Shown here piece after piece: positions 1-6,562 of a DNA stretch of 20,906 nt; position 1 is the first letter of the stretch, and each line of letters begins with the position of its first letter. The notes under the pieces are model-generated. The model was not told where the DNA came from. It was given only the letters and a program-made list of their open reading frames with translations, and searched no databases. Position numbers and translations under genes: made by a program. Origin of the DNA: JACTMJ01 sp039812845 (GTDB lineage: Bacteria > Acidobacteriota > Terriglobia > Bryobacterales > Bryobacteraceae); NCBI GenBank assembly GCA_039812845.1, contig JBDIBK010000072.1, positions 1-20,906 on the forward strand, in the 5' to 3' direction.

Positions 1-59
1 ACGCTCGCCAGCGCATCCTCCAGGCGGGTGATGCCGCAAATTTTCACAAGTACCGGCAT
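1..59 (-). CDS. trpF: Phosphoribosylanthranilate isomerase, N-terminal fragment (cut by window edge)
   Basis: Reading the minus strand from an ATG at 59 gives MPVLVKICGITRLEDALAS before the window ends. The VKICGITR segment is the conserved first beta-strand signature of TrpF, which isomerises N-(5'-phosphoribosyl)-anthranilate in tryptophan synthesis. The gene starts 31 bp after the trpC stop on the same strand, so the two are almost certainly cotranscribed. An AAGGA sequence lies 11 nt before the ATG, a loose Shine-Dalgarno spacing. Only 19 complete codons are visible, so nothing can be said about the rest of the protein. Confidence 0.85.
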   Translation of the reverse strand, partial: MPVLVKICGITRLEDALAS

Positions 60-90
60 GTCGAGGTCAATCCTTCGCGGGGAACCCGCG

Positions 91-879
91 TCAGGCGTTG
101 CGCAAGCTCCGCAGTGCCGCGGCGGGATCCTTCGCCAGCATCAGATGCTCGCCCACCAGAAACGACGTATAGCCCGCGCCCTGCAGCCGGGCGACGTCCG
201 CATGGCTGTGAATGCCGCTCTCGCTCACGCGCACGACCCCAGCGGGGATTCGCTCGGCGAGGCGGAGGCTGGTTTCGAGCGACACTTCAAAGGTGTGCAG
301 ATTGCGGTTGTTCACGCCCAGAATCTCCGGGCCGGAATCGAGGGCCGCTGTGAGCTCTTCGGCATCGTGGACTTCCACCAGGGCGTCCATCGCATAGCGG
401 GCGGCCAATTCGCGAAAGCGCCGCATTTCCTCCACCGTGAGGATGGCGGCGATCAGCAGGATCGCATCGGCCCCATGCGCGGCCGCTTCATGCACGTGCG
501 CTTCGTGGATGGTGAAATCTTTCCGCAGCACGGGGAGGCTCACCGCGCCGCGCGCGTCTTCGAGGTCCTCGAGCCGGCCCTGAAAGAAGGGTGCATCCGT
601 GAGAACGGAGAGGCACGCCGCGCCGCCCTCGGCATATCGCGCGGCCACGTCCGCGGGCCGGAAATCTTCGCTGAACACGCCCTTGCTCGGTGACGCCTTC
701 TTGATTTCGGCAATCACGCTGGGCGGACTGGCTTCGAGCGCCGCCCGGAAAGAACGCCGCCGGGCCACACTCCCCTCCGCCTCCCGCGCCAGCGAATCCA
801 CGCGCGGCAGCAATTCCGCAAGATCGTTCCGTTTCCGCGCAACGATCGCATGCAAGACATCGGGAACAGTAAGCGCCAT
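91..879 (-). CDS. trpC: Indole-3-glycerol phosphate synthase
   Basis: This 262-residue protein has the length of a single-domain IGPS. It converts 1-(2-carboxyphenylamino)-1-deoxyribulose 5-phosphate to indole-3-glycerol phosphate in the cytoplasm. The catalytic residues can be matched by motif and by spacing to characterised enzymes: Glu58 and Lys60 in AEIKKASPSKG, Lys120 in LRKDF, Glu169 in LVEVHD, Asn190 in GVNNRNL, and Glu220/Ser221 in VSESGI. The open frame extends upstream to 1038, but that extension has no family similarity. The MALTVPDVLH start at 879 fits the usual N-terminus. No strong Shine-Dalgarno precedes it. A possible extended -10 (TGCTACCCT, 900 to 892 on the minus strand) would give a very short leader. 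trpF follows 31 bp downstream. Confidence 0.95.
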   Translation of the reverse strand: MALTVPDVLHAIVARKRNDLAELLPRVDSLAREAEGSVARRRSFRAALEASPPSVIAEIKKASPSKGVFSEDFRPADVAARYAEGGAACLSVLTDAPFFQGRLEDLEDARGAVSLPVLRKDFTIHEAHVHEAAAHGADAILLIAAILTVEEMRRFRELAARYAMDALVEVHDAEELTAALDSGPEILGVNNRNLHTFEVSLETSLRLAERIPAGVVRVSESGIHSHADVARLQGAGYTSFLVGEHLMLAKDPAAALRSLRNA

Positions 880-1157
880 CTCTGAACTCAAAGGGTAGCA
901 TGGCAACGGATGGCGGAGAGTTGCGGCCGGGCGCAAGTTCCGCCGGATACCCAAGCGGCACACGAACCGAACGCCGGGTGCAATTTGCACATCCGTCCGG
1001 TGAATCCATCGCGGCGCGGCGAGACTGCCGGGCGGCACCGGAGATAGCGGGAAAGGCCGCTGGCCGCCGGATTCGTGTCCGTATGCGCAGGAAAAATGCC
1101 GCCGGGGTCGAGTCGGTCCAAGTCTAGCTAAGTCCTTGTGAAATAGCAGGTTAGGTT

Positions 1158-1233
1158 GAACGGCGGACGGAGTGGAATGTCCGGAATGTCCGGATCGGAT
1201 CCGGACATTCCATCGATTCTTCGTCCGCCGTTC
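1158..1233. repeat. Nested inverted repeat with three GGAATGTCC copies
   Basis: An inner perfect palindrome has 14-bp arms, GGAATGTCCGGATC (1183-1196) and its complement (1198-1211), around a single base at 1197. An outer perfect pair, GAACGGCGGACG (1158-1169) and CGTCCGCCGTTC (1222-1233), encloses it on nearly the same centre. GGAATGTCC occurs at 1174-1182, again at 1183-1191, and inverted at 1203-1211. The whole could fold into a roughly 76-nt hairpin. There is no T-tract, so a simple terminator is unlikely. It could be a REP/MITE-like element or an operator cluster. Confidence 0.85.
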
Positions 1234-1889
1234 GGGCGGCTTTCACTGGGCCTGGAGAGCGGCCTCGCGGAGGCAGCGAATCTCCCCGAGAGAGGGGCTG
1301 GGAGAATTCTTCGACTATCAAAGAAGCCCGCCGCGCGCGGAGCGCGGAAGGGCGGCGGGGACGCAGTCCTCCCCGGCATTTGGATTATCTATTCGGCGGG
1401 GCAGATTTCGAACCGTAAGACGCGGGGCGCGGAGAGGCAGGGCGCGTAACGACCTGAATCCGGGACGGTTGCAGTGCCGCGAAAAATTAGCGTGTCCCGT
1501 GACCGTCCGGGTGCGGAGAACGATTCGCGGTACTAAATGTGCCGGTCGGGTGCAGGAAGGCGGGTGGGCAATTGGTGCCAATCTGGATGTGGTGAGAAGC
1601 TTGGCAATTTGCAAGAGCCGTGCCTCGCACTCTCTTACTCGGCGCCATAGTAAACGTCAAGGCGGCGGTTGCAGCGCTGGACAGTGTGACTTGGGCAACC
1701 GACAGCCACGACACGCCGCAATTGTGCCATCGAGAGTACAGTAGAGCGAGCACCGGAGAACTCTCACCCAACATGGGCGTTGAGTTGCCTCAAGGCGAAC
1801 TTGATAGCGAATTTGAATTCAGTGGGCCAAAGGCGGGTGGAGCGAACTGGGACACGAATGGGGATAGACTGACTGATGGGTCTGAAAAA

Positions 1890-1982
1890 GGATAACCTGA
1901 CACCAAATTCCAAATTCCGACACCAAATTCCCGGACTGCGCTTGGATTTCGGGCTGCGCCTGCGCGGGGTCAAGCTCCTCAG
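1890..1982. repeat. Short direct repeats, possible remnant of a Y1-transposase-associated repeat
   Basis: The 13-mer GACACCAAATTCC occurs at 1899-1911 and 1919-1931, a 20-bp period, with an extra AAATTCC between. It is preceded by GGATAACCT and followed by GCGGGGTCAAGCTCC. Read on the minus strand this gives phrases such as AATTTGGTGTCAGGTTATCC. From memory these resemble sequences that flank REP-associated (IS200-like, Y1) transposase genes. No transposase frame is present, so at most this is a remnant. The repeats are plain in the sequence; the family link is inference. Confidence 0.4.
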
Positions 1983-2076
1983 AATGCCGGCCTGCCGTTC
2001 GCGGCGGAGAATCGGCGGCCCTTGGTGCCGGCGACCACCTCCGGGTCCGGGCGGGGCGTCGCGGCCGGCCCGGCGG

Positions 2077-2150
2077 CGGATTTGCCCGCCCCTGCACTCC
2101 GATCGACTCGCTCCGTTCAGCCTCCCTGTGTTCCGCGGCGGGCAAATCCG
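2077..2150. repeat. Inverted repeat with 14-bp perfect arms
   Basis: CGGATTTGCCCGCC (2077-2090) is matched perfectly by GGCGGGCAAATCCG (2137-2150), with a 46-nt loop. The arms are GC-rich and there is no following T-tract. It lies 150-230 bp upstream of the copper promoter and is too far to overlap it. A palindromic intergenic repeat element is more likely than a terminator, because no gene ends just before it on either strand. Confidence 0.7.
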
Positions 2151-2302
2151 TGACAGATGCCGAAGAGATTCCGTTGTTCATCCCATTGTTTCCCATTCTC
2201 GCCCTGCTCAGTAACTAAGACCGAGGGAGGTGTCTCCGTCATGCTGGTACAGAGGCTTGGGGACGGGTGGGGAGGTCCGGAAGCCTTCGGAGATTTTCAT
2301 GC

Positions 2303-2331
2303 TTGCCAGATACCCCCATGGGGTATACAAT
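2303..2331 (+). promoter_or_regulatory. Promoter of the copper operon (-35 and -10)
   Basis: TTGCCA (2303-2308) matches the -35 consensus at five of six positions, and TACAAT (2326-2331) matches the -10 at five of six, with an optimal 17-bp spacer. Transcription would start near 2338, only about 14 nt before the chaperone ATG, so the Shine-Dalgarno GGAGG (2339-2343) would sit at the very 5' end of the mRNA. The spacer is filled by the CsoR-type palindrome listed next. Confidence 0.7.
2310..2326. promoter_or_regulatory. CsoR-type operator inside the -35/-10 spacer
   Basis: ATACCCCCATGGGGTAT has 7-bp inverted arms (ATACCCC and GGGGTAT) around a 3-bp centre. This is the classic CsoR operator form, a C/G tract flanked by TA-rich ends. 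It fills the spacer of the promoter above and touches the -10, so a bound repressor would block RNA polymerase. The third gene of the operon encodes a CsoR with intact copper ligands, which makes autoregulation the natural reading. Confidence 0.8.
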
Positions 2332-2351
2332 GAGGCTTGGAGGAAAATCTG

Positions 2352-2573
2352 ATGGAAAACCAAAACGAACGAGTCCGGCTTCAGATTGACGGGATGCATT
2401 GCGACGGCTGCGTCCGGCGGGTGCGGAAGCTGCTTGAAATGGCGGGCGCGAGCGAAGTGCATGGAGTGGCGGTTGGCTCGGCGGAGTTCAGCGTAACGCC
2501 GGACGGCCCTCCGCCCGCGGCATTCACCAAAGCGCTCGAGGAAGCGGGCTTTCACGCCAAGGTTCAGCAGTAA
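2352..2573 (+). CDS. CopZ-like heavy-metal-associated (HMA) copper chaperone
   Basis: This 73-residue cytoplasmic protein is a single HMA domain with the metal site GMHCDGC (Cys17, Cys20), expected to bind Cu(I) and pass it to the ATPase encoded next. The ATG at 2352 was chosen over an in-frame TTG at 2337 because GGAGG at 2339-2343 lies 8 nt before the ATG and would be inside the longer frame. It is the first gene after the CsoR-controlled promoter and ends 17 bp before copA. The metal-binding loop has His-Cys-Asp-Gly-Cys rather than the more common Thr-Cys-x-x-Cys. A mercury role is possible in principle, but the neighbours point to copper. Confidence 0.88.
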   Translation: MENQNERVRLQIDGMHCDGCVRRVRKLLEMAGASEVHGVAVGSAEFSVTPDGPPPAAFTKALEEAGFHAKVQQ

Positions 2574-2590
2574 TTCGATTCGAGGTTTTT

Positions 2591-4990
2591 ATGTCCGAGA
2601 AGTCCGTGCAGAATCAGCCGGAGCCCGCTTCGCCGTCGGCGCAGGTGCAGCTTGACGTGGGAGGGATGACCTGTGCCGCCTGCCAATCGGCGGTGCAGCG
2701 CGCGCTCGAACGCACGCCGGGGGTGACGAAGGCGACGGTCAGCCTGATGACGAACCGGGCGGAAGTGCAGTATCGCCCCGGCGACACTTCCCCCGAGACG
2801 CTCGTGGAAGCGGTGCGAAAGACCGGGTACGAAGCGGAGCTGCGCTCGGCCGCGGTCACCGCCTTCGAAGAGCAGGACAACGCGGACCGGTCGGCGGAGG
2901 CCGATTATCTTGCCACGCGGAGGAAGACGGCCTGGGCACTCGCCGGCGCGGTGGTAGTGATGATTCTGGGCATGCCGCTGATGGGCGGGCACTCGATGGC
3001 GGAAGGTCCCTGGGGAACAGCCACCGTGGACCCGCTGATGCGCTGGATGGCCGGCTGGATGGACGCGCCCCTTCGAAGCGCGCTGCCCTGGGTCTACCAG
3101 ATTCCGGTGCCCGTTCTGAACTGGGTTTCGGCCGCGGTCGCTTTCTGGGCCATGGTGTGGGCCGGCCGCGACTTTTACGTTCGTGCCTGGAAGATTGCGC
3201 TGCATCGCTCCACCGACATGAATACGCTGATTGCCATTGGCACGGGCGCGGCATTCGTCTACTCTCTCGCCGTAACGCTGGCACCTGGCATGTTCGTCGC
3301 GGCGGGTGCGACCCCAGGCGTCTACTACGAGGCGATCGTGTTCATCATCGGCCTCGTTCTGCTGGGCAACACGTTTGAGAAGCGTGCCAAGCGCCGGACC
3401 TCGTCCGCCCTGCGCAAACTCGTCGACCTGCAGCCCCGCAGCGCGCGCACGGAGAGGAACGGCGGGATCGTGGACCTTCCGGTGGCGGAACTCATACCTG
3501 GAGACGTCGTCCTGCTGCGGCCTGGGGAGCGCGCGCCCGTGGATGGCGAGGTGCTCGAAGGGGAGAGCGCTTTTGACGAATCCATGCTCACGGGCGAGAG
3601 CCTTCCCGTTGAAAAGCAGCCGGGCGATGCCGTGCTCGGAGGAACGGTGAAGCTGGCCGGCGACCGCTCGCAAACCTTGCGCTACCGGGTGACCCGCATC
3701 GGCGCGGAAAGCACCTTGTCCCGCATCGTGCAAATGGTCCGTGACGCGCAAAGTTCGCAGGCGCCGGTGCAGCGTCTGGCGGATCGCGTCAGCTCCGTCT
3801 TCGTGCCGACGGTGATCGTGCTCTCCGTGCTCGTTTTCGTTGTCTGGATGCTGGTTCCTCGGGAGCCGTCGCTGGTCCTGGCGTTCTCAGCCGCGCTCTC
3901 CGTGCTCATCATTGCCTGCCCGTGCGCCATGGGCTTGGCAGTGCCTACCGCCGTGATGGTGGCCACCGGGCGCGGAGCGGAGATGGGCGTTCTCATCAAG
4001 GGCGGAGAGCCGCTTGAACGCCTGGGCGATGCGAGCACGGTCGTCTTCGATAAGACCGGCACGCTCACTCAGGGCCATCCGTCCGTAACCGACGTGGCGA
4101 TGCTCGGCTCCGTGCCGGAGGCGGATTTGCTCGCCGTGATCGCCGCCGTCGAACAGCATTCGGAACACCCGCTGGCGGACGCCGTCGTCCGGCACGCCAT
4201 GGAACGAAACCTTGCCCTGCCGGAGATCGGCGCGTTTGAGGCGCTGCCGGGCAAGGGGGTGCAGGCGATGGTCGATGGACGCACCGTCCGCGTGGGCACC
4301 GCAGTGTGGCTTAACGGCCTGGGCGTGGACGCTGCCCGCGGTGAAGAGATTGCCCAAGGGTTCGGCGGCCAGGGGAAGACGCCCTTGTTTGTTGCCGTCG
4401 ATCTGGAACTGAGCGCCGTGCTGGGTCTCGCGGACGCGCCCCGGCCGGAAGCGCGGGAAGCGATCGCGCGCCTGCACAAGCGCGGGATAAGCGTCGGAAT
4501 GCTTACCGGCGACCGCGAGTCCACCGCGAAGGCAATTGCGGCTCAGTTGGGGATTGACAGCGTCGCCGCGCAAGTGCTGCCCGACAGAAAGCGAAGCGTG
4601 ATCCAGGATCTCCAGGCAAGCAAGGAGACCGTTGTGATGGTGGGAGACGGTGTCAACGACGCGCCCGCCCTGGTGCAAGCGGACGTGGGCATTGCGATGG
4701 GGAGCGGCACGGACATCGCCGGGGAGGCGGCCGACGTCAGCCTGATGCGCAGCGATCCGCGCGCGGTTGCCGATGCCATCGCGCTATCCAGGGTTGCGAT
4801 GCGCGTGATGCGCCAGAACCTGTTCTGGGCCTTCTTTTACAACGTCATCGCCATTCCCGTTGCGGCCGGCGCGCTGTACCCCGCCTGGGGCATTCTCTTG
4901 AGCCCGGTGCTGGCCGGCGCGGCGATGGCGTTCAGCTCGGTAAGCGTCGTTACGAACAGTTTGCGCCTGAAGCATGCCCGGCTCGCCTAA
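2591..4990 (+). CDS. copA: Cu(I)-exporting P1B-1-type ATPase
   Basis: This 799-residue inner-membrane pump exports Cu(I) from the cytoplasm at the cost of ATP. Domains in order: N-terminal HMA domain with GMTCAAC (Cys28, Cys31); first membrane segment about 114-131 followed by a Met/His-containing loop; actuator domain with TGES (334-337); the CPC metal site in the sixth membrane segment (443-445); phosphorylation site DKTGT (Asp487); the SEHPLA motif with His526-Pro527 in the nucleotide domain; and GDGVND (685-690). The last two membrane segments carry FFYN and the MAFSS...N pattern typical of Cu(I) rather than Zn/Cd pumps. Length is normal for one HMA domain. GAGG at 2582-2585 supports the start. 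Confidence 0.97.
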   Translation: MSEKSVQNQPEPASPSAQVQLDVGGMTCAACQSAVQRALERTPGVTKATVSLMTNRAEVQYRPGDTSPETLVEAVRKTGYEAELRSAAVTAFEEQDNADRSAEADYLATRRKTAWALAGAVVVMILGMPLMGGHSMAEGPWGTATVDPLMRWMAGWMDAPLRSALPWVYQIPVPVLNWVSAAVAFWAMVWAGRDFYVRAWKIALHRSTDMNTLIAIGTGAAFVYSLAVTLAPGMFVAAGATPGVYYEAIVFIIGLVLLGNTFEKRAKRRTSSALRKLVDLQPRSARTERNGGIVDLPVAELIPGDVVLLRPGERAPVDGEVLEGESAFDESMLTGESLPVEKQPGDAVLGGTVKLAGDRSQTLRYRVTRIGAESTLSRIVQMVRDAQSSQAPVQRLADRVSSVFVPTVIVLSVLVFVVWMLVPREPSLVLAFSAALSVLIIACPCAMGLAVPTAVMVATGRGAEMGVLIKGGEPLERLGDASTVVFDKTGTLTQGHPSVTDVAMLGSVPEADLLAVIAAVEQHSEHPLADAVVRHAMERNLALPEIGAFEALPGKGVQAMVDGRTVRVGTAVWLNGLGVDAARGEEIAQGFGGQGKTPLFVAVDLELSAVLGLADAPRPEAREAIARLHKRGISVGMLTGDRESTAKAIAAQLGIDSVAAQVLPDRKRSVIQDLQASKETVVMVGDGVNDAPALVQADVGIAMGSGTDIAGEAADVSLMRSDPRAVADAIALSRVAMRVMRQNLFWAFFYNVIAIPVAAGALYPAWGILLSPVLAGAAMAFSSVSVVTNSLRLKHARLA

Positions 4991-5025
4991 CGCGCTTCGG
5001 GCCGGGACAGCAGAAAGGATCTGAA

Positions 5026-5382
5026 ATGCCAGAATCACAGACCGAAAGCGAACAAACCCTCTCCCCATGCGGCTGTGCCACGGAGCCGGGCCGAAAGGCG
5101 ATCGGCGTCGATCCGGAGATCAAGGCGGGGAATCTCCGCCGGCTTCGCCGCATTGAGGGCCAGGTTCGCGGCCTGCAGCGCATGGTGGATGGAGACCGGT
5201 ATTGCGCCGATATTCTGGTGCAGCTCTCGGCCGTGCAGGAGGCGCTTCGGGCCGTCGGGCGCGGGCTGATGAAGAACCACCTCGAACACTGCGCCGCCAC
5301 TACCTTCCGCAACGGCAGCGCGGAGGAACGCACGGCGATGGCGGAGGAACTGCTTCAGCTCATCTACAAGCACGCGCGCTAA
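5026..5382 (+). CDS. csoR: CsoR family copper-sensing transcriptional repressor
   Basis: This 118-residue all-helical regulator belongs to the CsoR/RcnR family. The copper ligands are Cys60, His85 and Cys89, with the same 25- and 4-residue spacing as Cys36/His61/Cys65 of the Mycobacterium tuberculosis protein, and the second-shell Tyr59 precedes the first Cys. Cu(I) binding releases the protein from its operator. It lies 35 bp after copA with AAGGA before the ATG, and the matching operator sits at the operon promoter, so it probably represses its own operon. The first 30 residues are an extension beyond the usual core and include an extra CGC pair (Cys5, Cys7). Confidence 0.93.
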   Translation: MPESQTESEQTLSPCGCATEPGRKAIGVDPEIKAGNLRRLRRIEGQVRGLQRMVDGDRYCADILVQLSAVQEALRAVGRGLMKNHLEHCAATTFRNGSAEERTAMAEELLQLIYKHAR

Positions 5383-5391
5383 CTGCGCAGG

Positions 5392-5405
5392 GCCGCGAGG
5401 GCGGC
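5392..5405. terminator. Weak hairpin between convergent csoR and the tyrosine kinase gene
   Basis: GCCGC (5392-5396) and GCGGC (5401-5405) form a 5-bp GC stem with a 4-nt loop in the 28-bp gap between two convergent genes. A bidirectional stop signal is expected here, but there is no T-tract on either strand, so function is uncertain. Confidence 0.25.
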
Positions 5406-5410
5406 AGCCG

Positions 5411-6325
5411 CTAGTGCTCTTCGGAGCGCGAATAGTAGTAGGTGTACTTGCTGTAAAGCTCGCCGCTGTGTGCGCCATTGGCCACAATGCCAAGCACATT
5501 GTTTTCGCACAAGGACTGTACCGCCCGGCCGATCTGCTCGTAGCTGGTCTGCCCGATTCGCACCACAATCAGCGTGCCGTCGCACAGGGTGGAAAGCAGG
5601 TTCGCATCCGCGGAGAAGAGCAGCGGCGGCGTGTCCAGAATCACCCAGTTGAAGATCTTGGGCAGGTCCTGGATCAGATTTTTCACTTCCTTGAGGTTCA
5701 GCAGTTCCAGCGGATTATGCACCAGCGTGCCTGCGGGCATCACGAAGAGATTCGTTCCCGCCACTCGCTTGATCACCTGCGGCAGCGTGGCTTCGCCCAG
5801 CAGAAAGTCCGTCGACCCCGGCACGCGAGGGATCTGGAAAAGATTGTGGATCGTCGGCCGCCGGAAGTCGAAGTCGCAGAGCAGCGTGTAGTTGTCGGCC
5901 AAGTGCGATTGCGCCAAAGCCAAGTTCGCCGCCGTGAAGGATTTTCCTTCGGCGGGCGAGGGGCTGGTGATGACTACGGAGTGAATCGGCTCCAGGCTCT
6001 GAATGTGGTTGAGCCGCGTTCGCAGGGTGCGGAACTCTTCGCTGGGCGGCATGGTGGGCTGCGCCCGGTCAATCAGGCAGGATGCGGCCGACGGCGAAAA
6101 CTGGATCTCTTCCACTTCGCGAAGAAGATCGGCCATGGAGCCAAGATGCACCCCGCCAGGGTGATGCACCACCGGCTCGGACGCCATCGGCGGGGGCGGG
6201 GCTGCAATGCCGGCCTGGGACGCATCTTGCGCCACGGGTGCGGTCAGGTCGAAGTTCGGAGCCTGCGGGCTGGCAATAAACCCCTGCTGCTCGGCCTTCT
6301 TCAGCGCGTCATGTACTCGGCTCAT
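5411..6325 (-). CDS. BY-type tyrosine kinase of exopolysaccharide assembly (CpsD/CapB-like)
   Basis: This 304-residue cytoplasmic ATPase domain autophosphorylates on tyrosine and controls polysaccharide chain assembly together with a Wzz-type membrane partner. Features in order: an N-terminal Pro/Ala-rich linker (about 20-60), the oligomerisation motif ExxRxxR (Glu96-Arg99-Arg102), Walker A (SPSPAEGKS, Lys128), Walker A' (DFDFRRP, 151-157), Walker B (VILDTPP, 228-234) and a C-terminal tyrosine cluster (Tyr291, 294, 296-298). The usual PGEGKS of Walker A reads PAEGKS here. There is no membrane segment, so the activator must be the Wzz-like protein encoded upstream. The ATG at 6325 has AAAGGA just before it. 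Confidence 0.9.
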   Translation of the reverse strand: MSRVHDALKKAEQQGFIASPQAPNFDLTAPVAQDASQAGIAAPPPPMASEPVVHHPGGVHLGSMADLLREVEEIQFSPSAASCLIDRAQPTMPPSEEFRTLRTRLNHIQSLEPIHSVVITSPSPAEGKSFTAANLALAQSHLADNYTLLCDFDFRRPTIHNLFQIPRVPGSTDFLLGEATLPQVIKRVAGTNLFVMPAGTLVHNPLELLNLKEVKNLIQDLPKIFNWVILDTPPLLFSADANLLSTLCDGTLIVVRIGQTSYEQIGRAVQSLCENNVLGIVANGAHSGELYSKYTYYYSRSEEH

Positions 6326-6335
6326 CTCATCCTTT

Positions 6336-6349
6336 CGAGACCGGTCTCG
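6336..6349. promoter_or_regulatory. Perfect 14-bp palindrome just upstream of the kinase gene
   Basis: CGAGACCGGTCTCG is a perfect palindrome ending 10 bp before the kinase start codon. It lies in the 237-bp gap (6326-6562) that separates the kinase from the Wzz gene. The same gap holds a direct repeat TGCGAATAT at 6373-6381 and 6387-6395. The palindrome could be an operator or an mRNA hairpin next to the ribosome binding site. No regulator is known to match it. Confidence 0.5.
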
Positions 6350-6562
6350 CTCATCTTACTCATCCCGCCCGATGCGAATATCCCGCTGCGAATATTCTGG
6401 TGCGGTTGTCTCGGAACTCCGCCTCGCGGTGCATGATCCCTCGACCGATTTAACGTGCCGCGTCGGCTGTCACGCCGCTGCTCGTCATCTTGCCTTGGGC
6501 CGCCGCCGCGCTTCGCAGCCGTTGCCTGCCGCCGGCCAGCGGAATTGCCGCTATCGGGGAAC

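Larger units (their letters stand above)
880..2302. other. Gene-poor intergenic region, about 1.4 kb
   Basis: No open frame here on either strand looks like a real protein. The candidates are rich in Arg, Pro and Gly, lack recognisable motifs and have no good ribosome binding sites. The stretch holds the nested inverted repeat at 1158-1233, the short direct-repeat block near 1890-1982 and the inverted repeat at 2077-2150, all listed separately. The part around 1560-1935 appears less GC-rich than its surroundings. It could be a decayed gene or an old insertion, but I recognise no product. Confidence 0.6.

Noticed and set aside
880..1038. N-terminal extension of trpC
   Set aside because: The extra 53 residues match nothing in the IGPS family, and the ATG at 879 gives the normal length.
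1401..1420. GGTTCGAAATC on the minus strand, like a tRNA T-loop
   Set aside because: The flanking bases do not form a T-stem and no cloverleaf can be built around it.
1172..1744. 190-codon plus-strand frame in the gene-poor region
   Set aside because: It crosses the nested palindrome, has no ribosome binding site of note and an Arg-rich composition with no motif.
1620..1895. Frame ending in DTNGDRLTDGSE, which fits a calcium-loop pattern
   Set aside because: A single 12-residue match without a domain around it, in a frame with no homology signal. Chance or a faint remnant is more likely than a gene.
2241..2333. 30-codon frame upstream of the copper promoter with a purine-rich stretch before it
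   Set aside because: It runs through the promoter and operator, and its composition shows no motif.
2564..3751. 395-codon minus-strand frame antisense to copA
   Set aside because: Shadow of a well-defined P-type ATPase.
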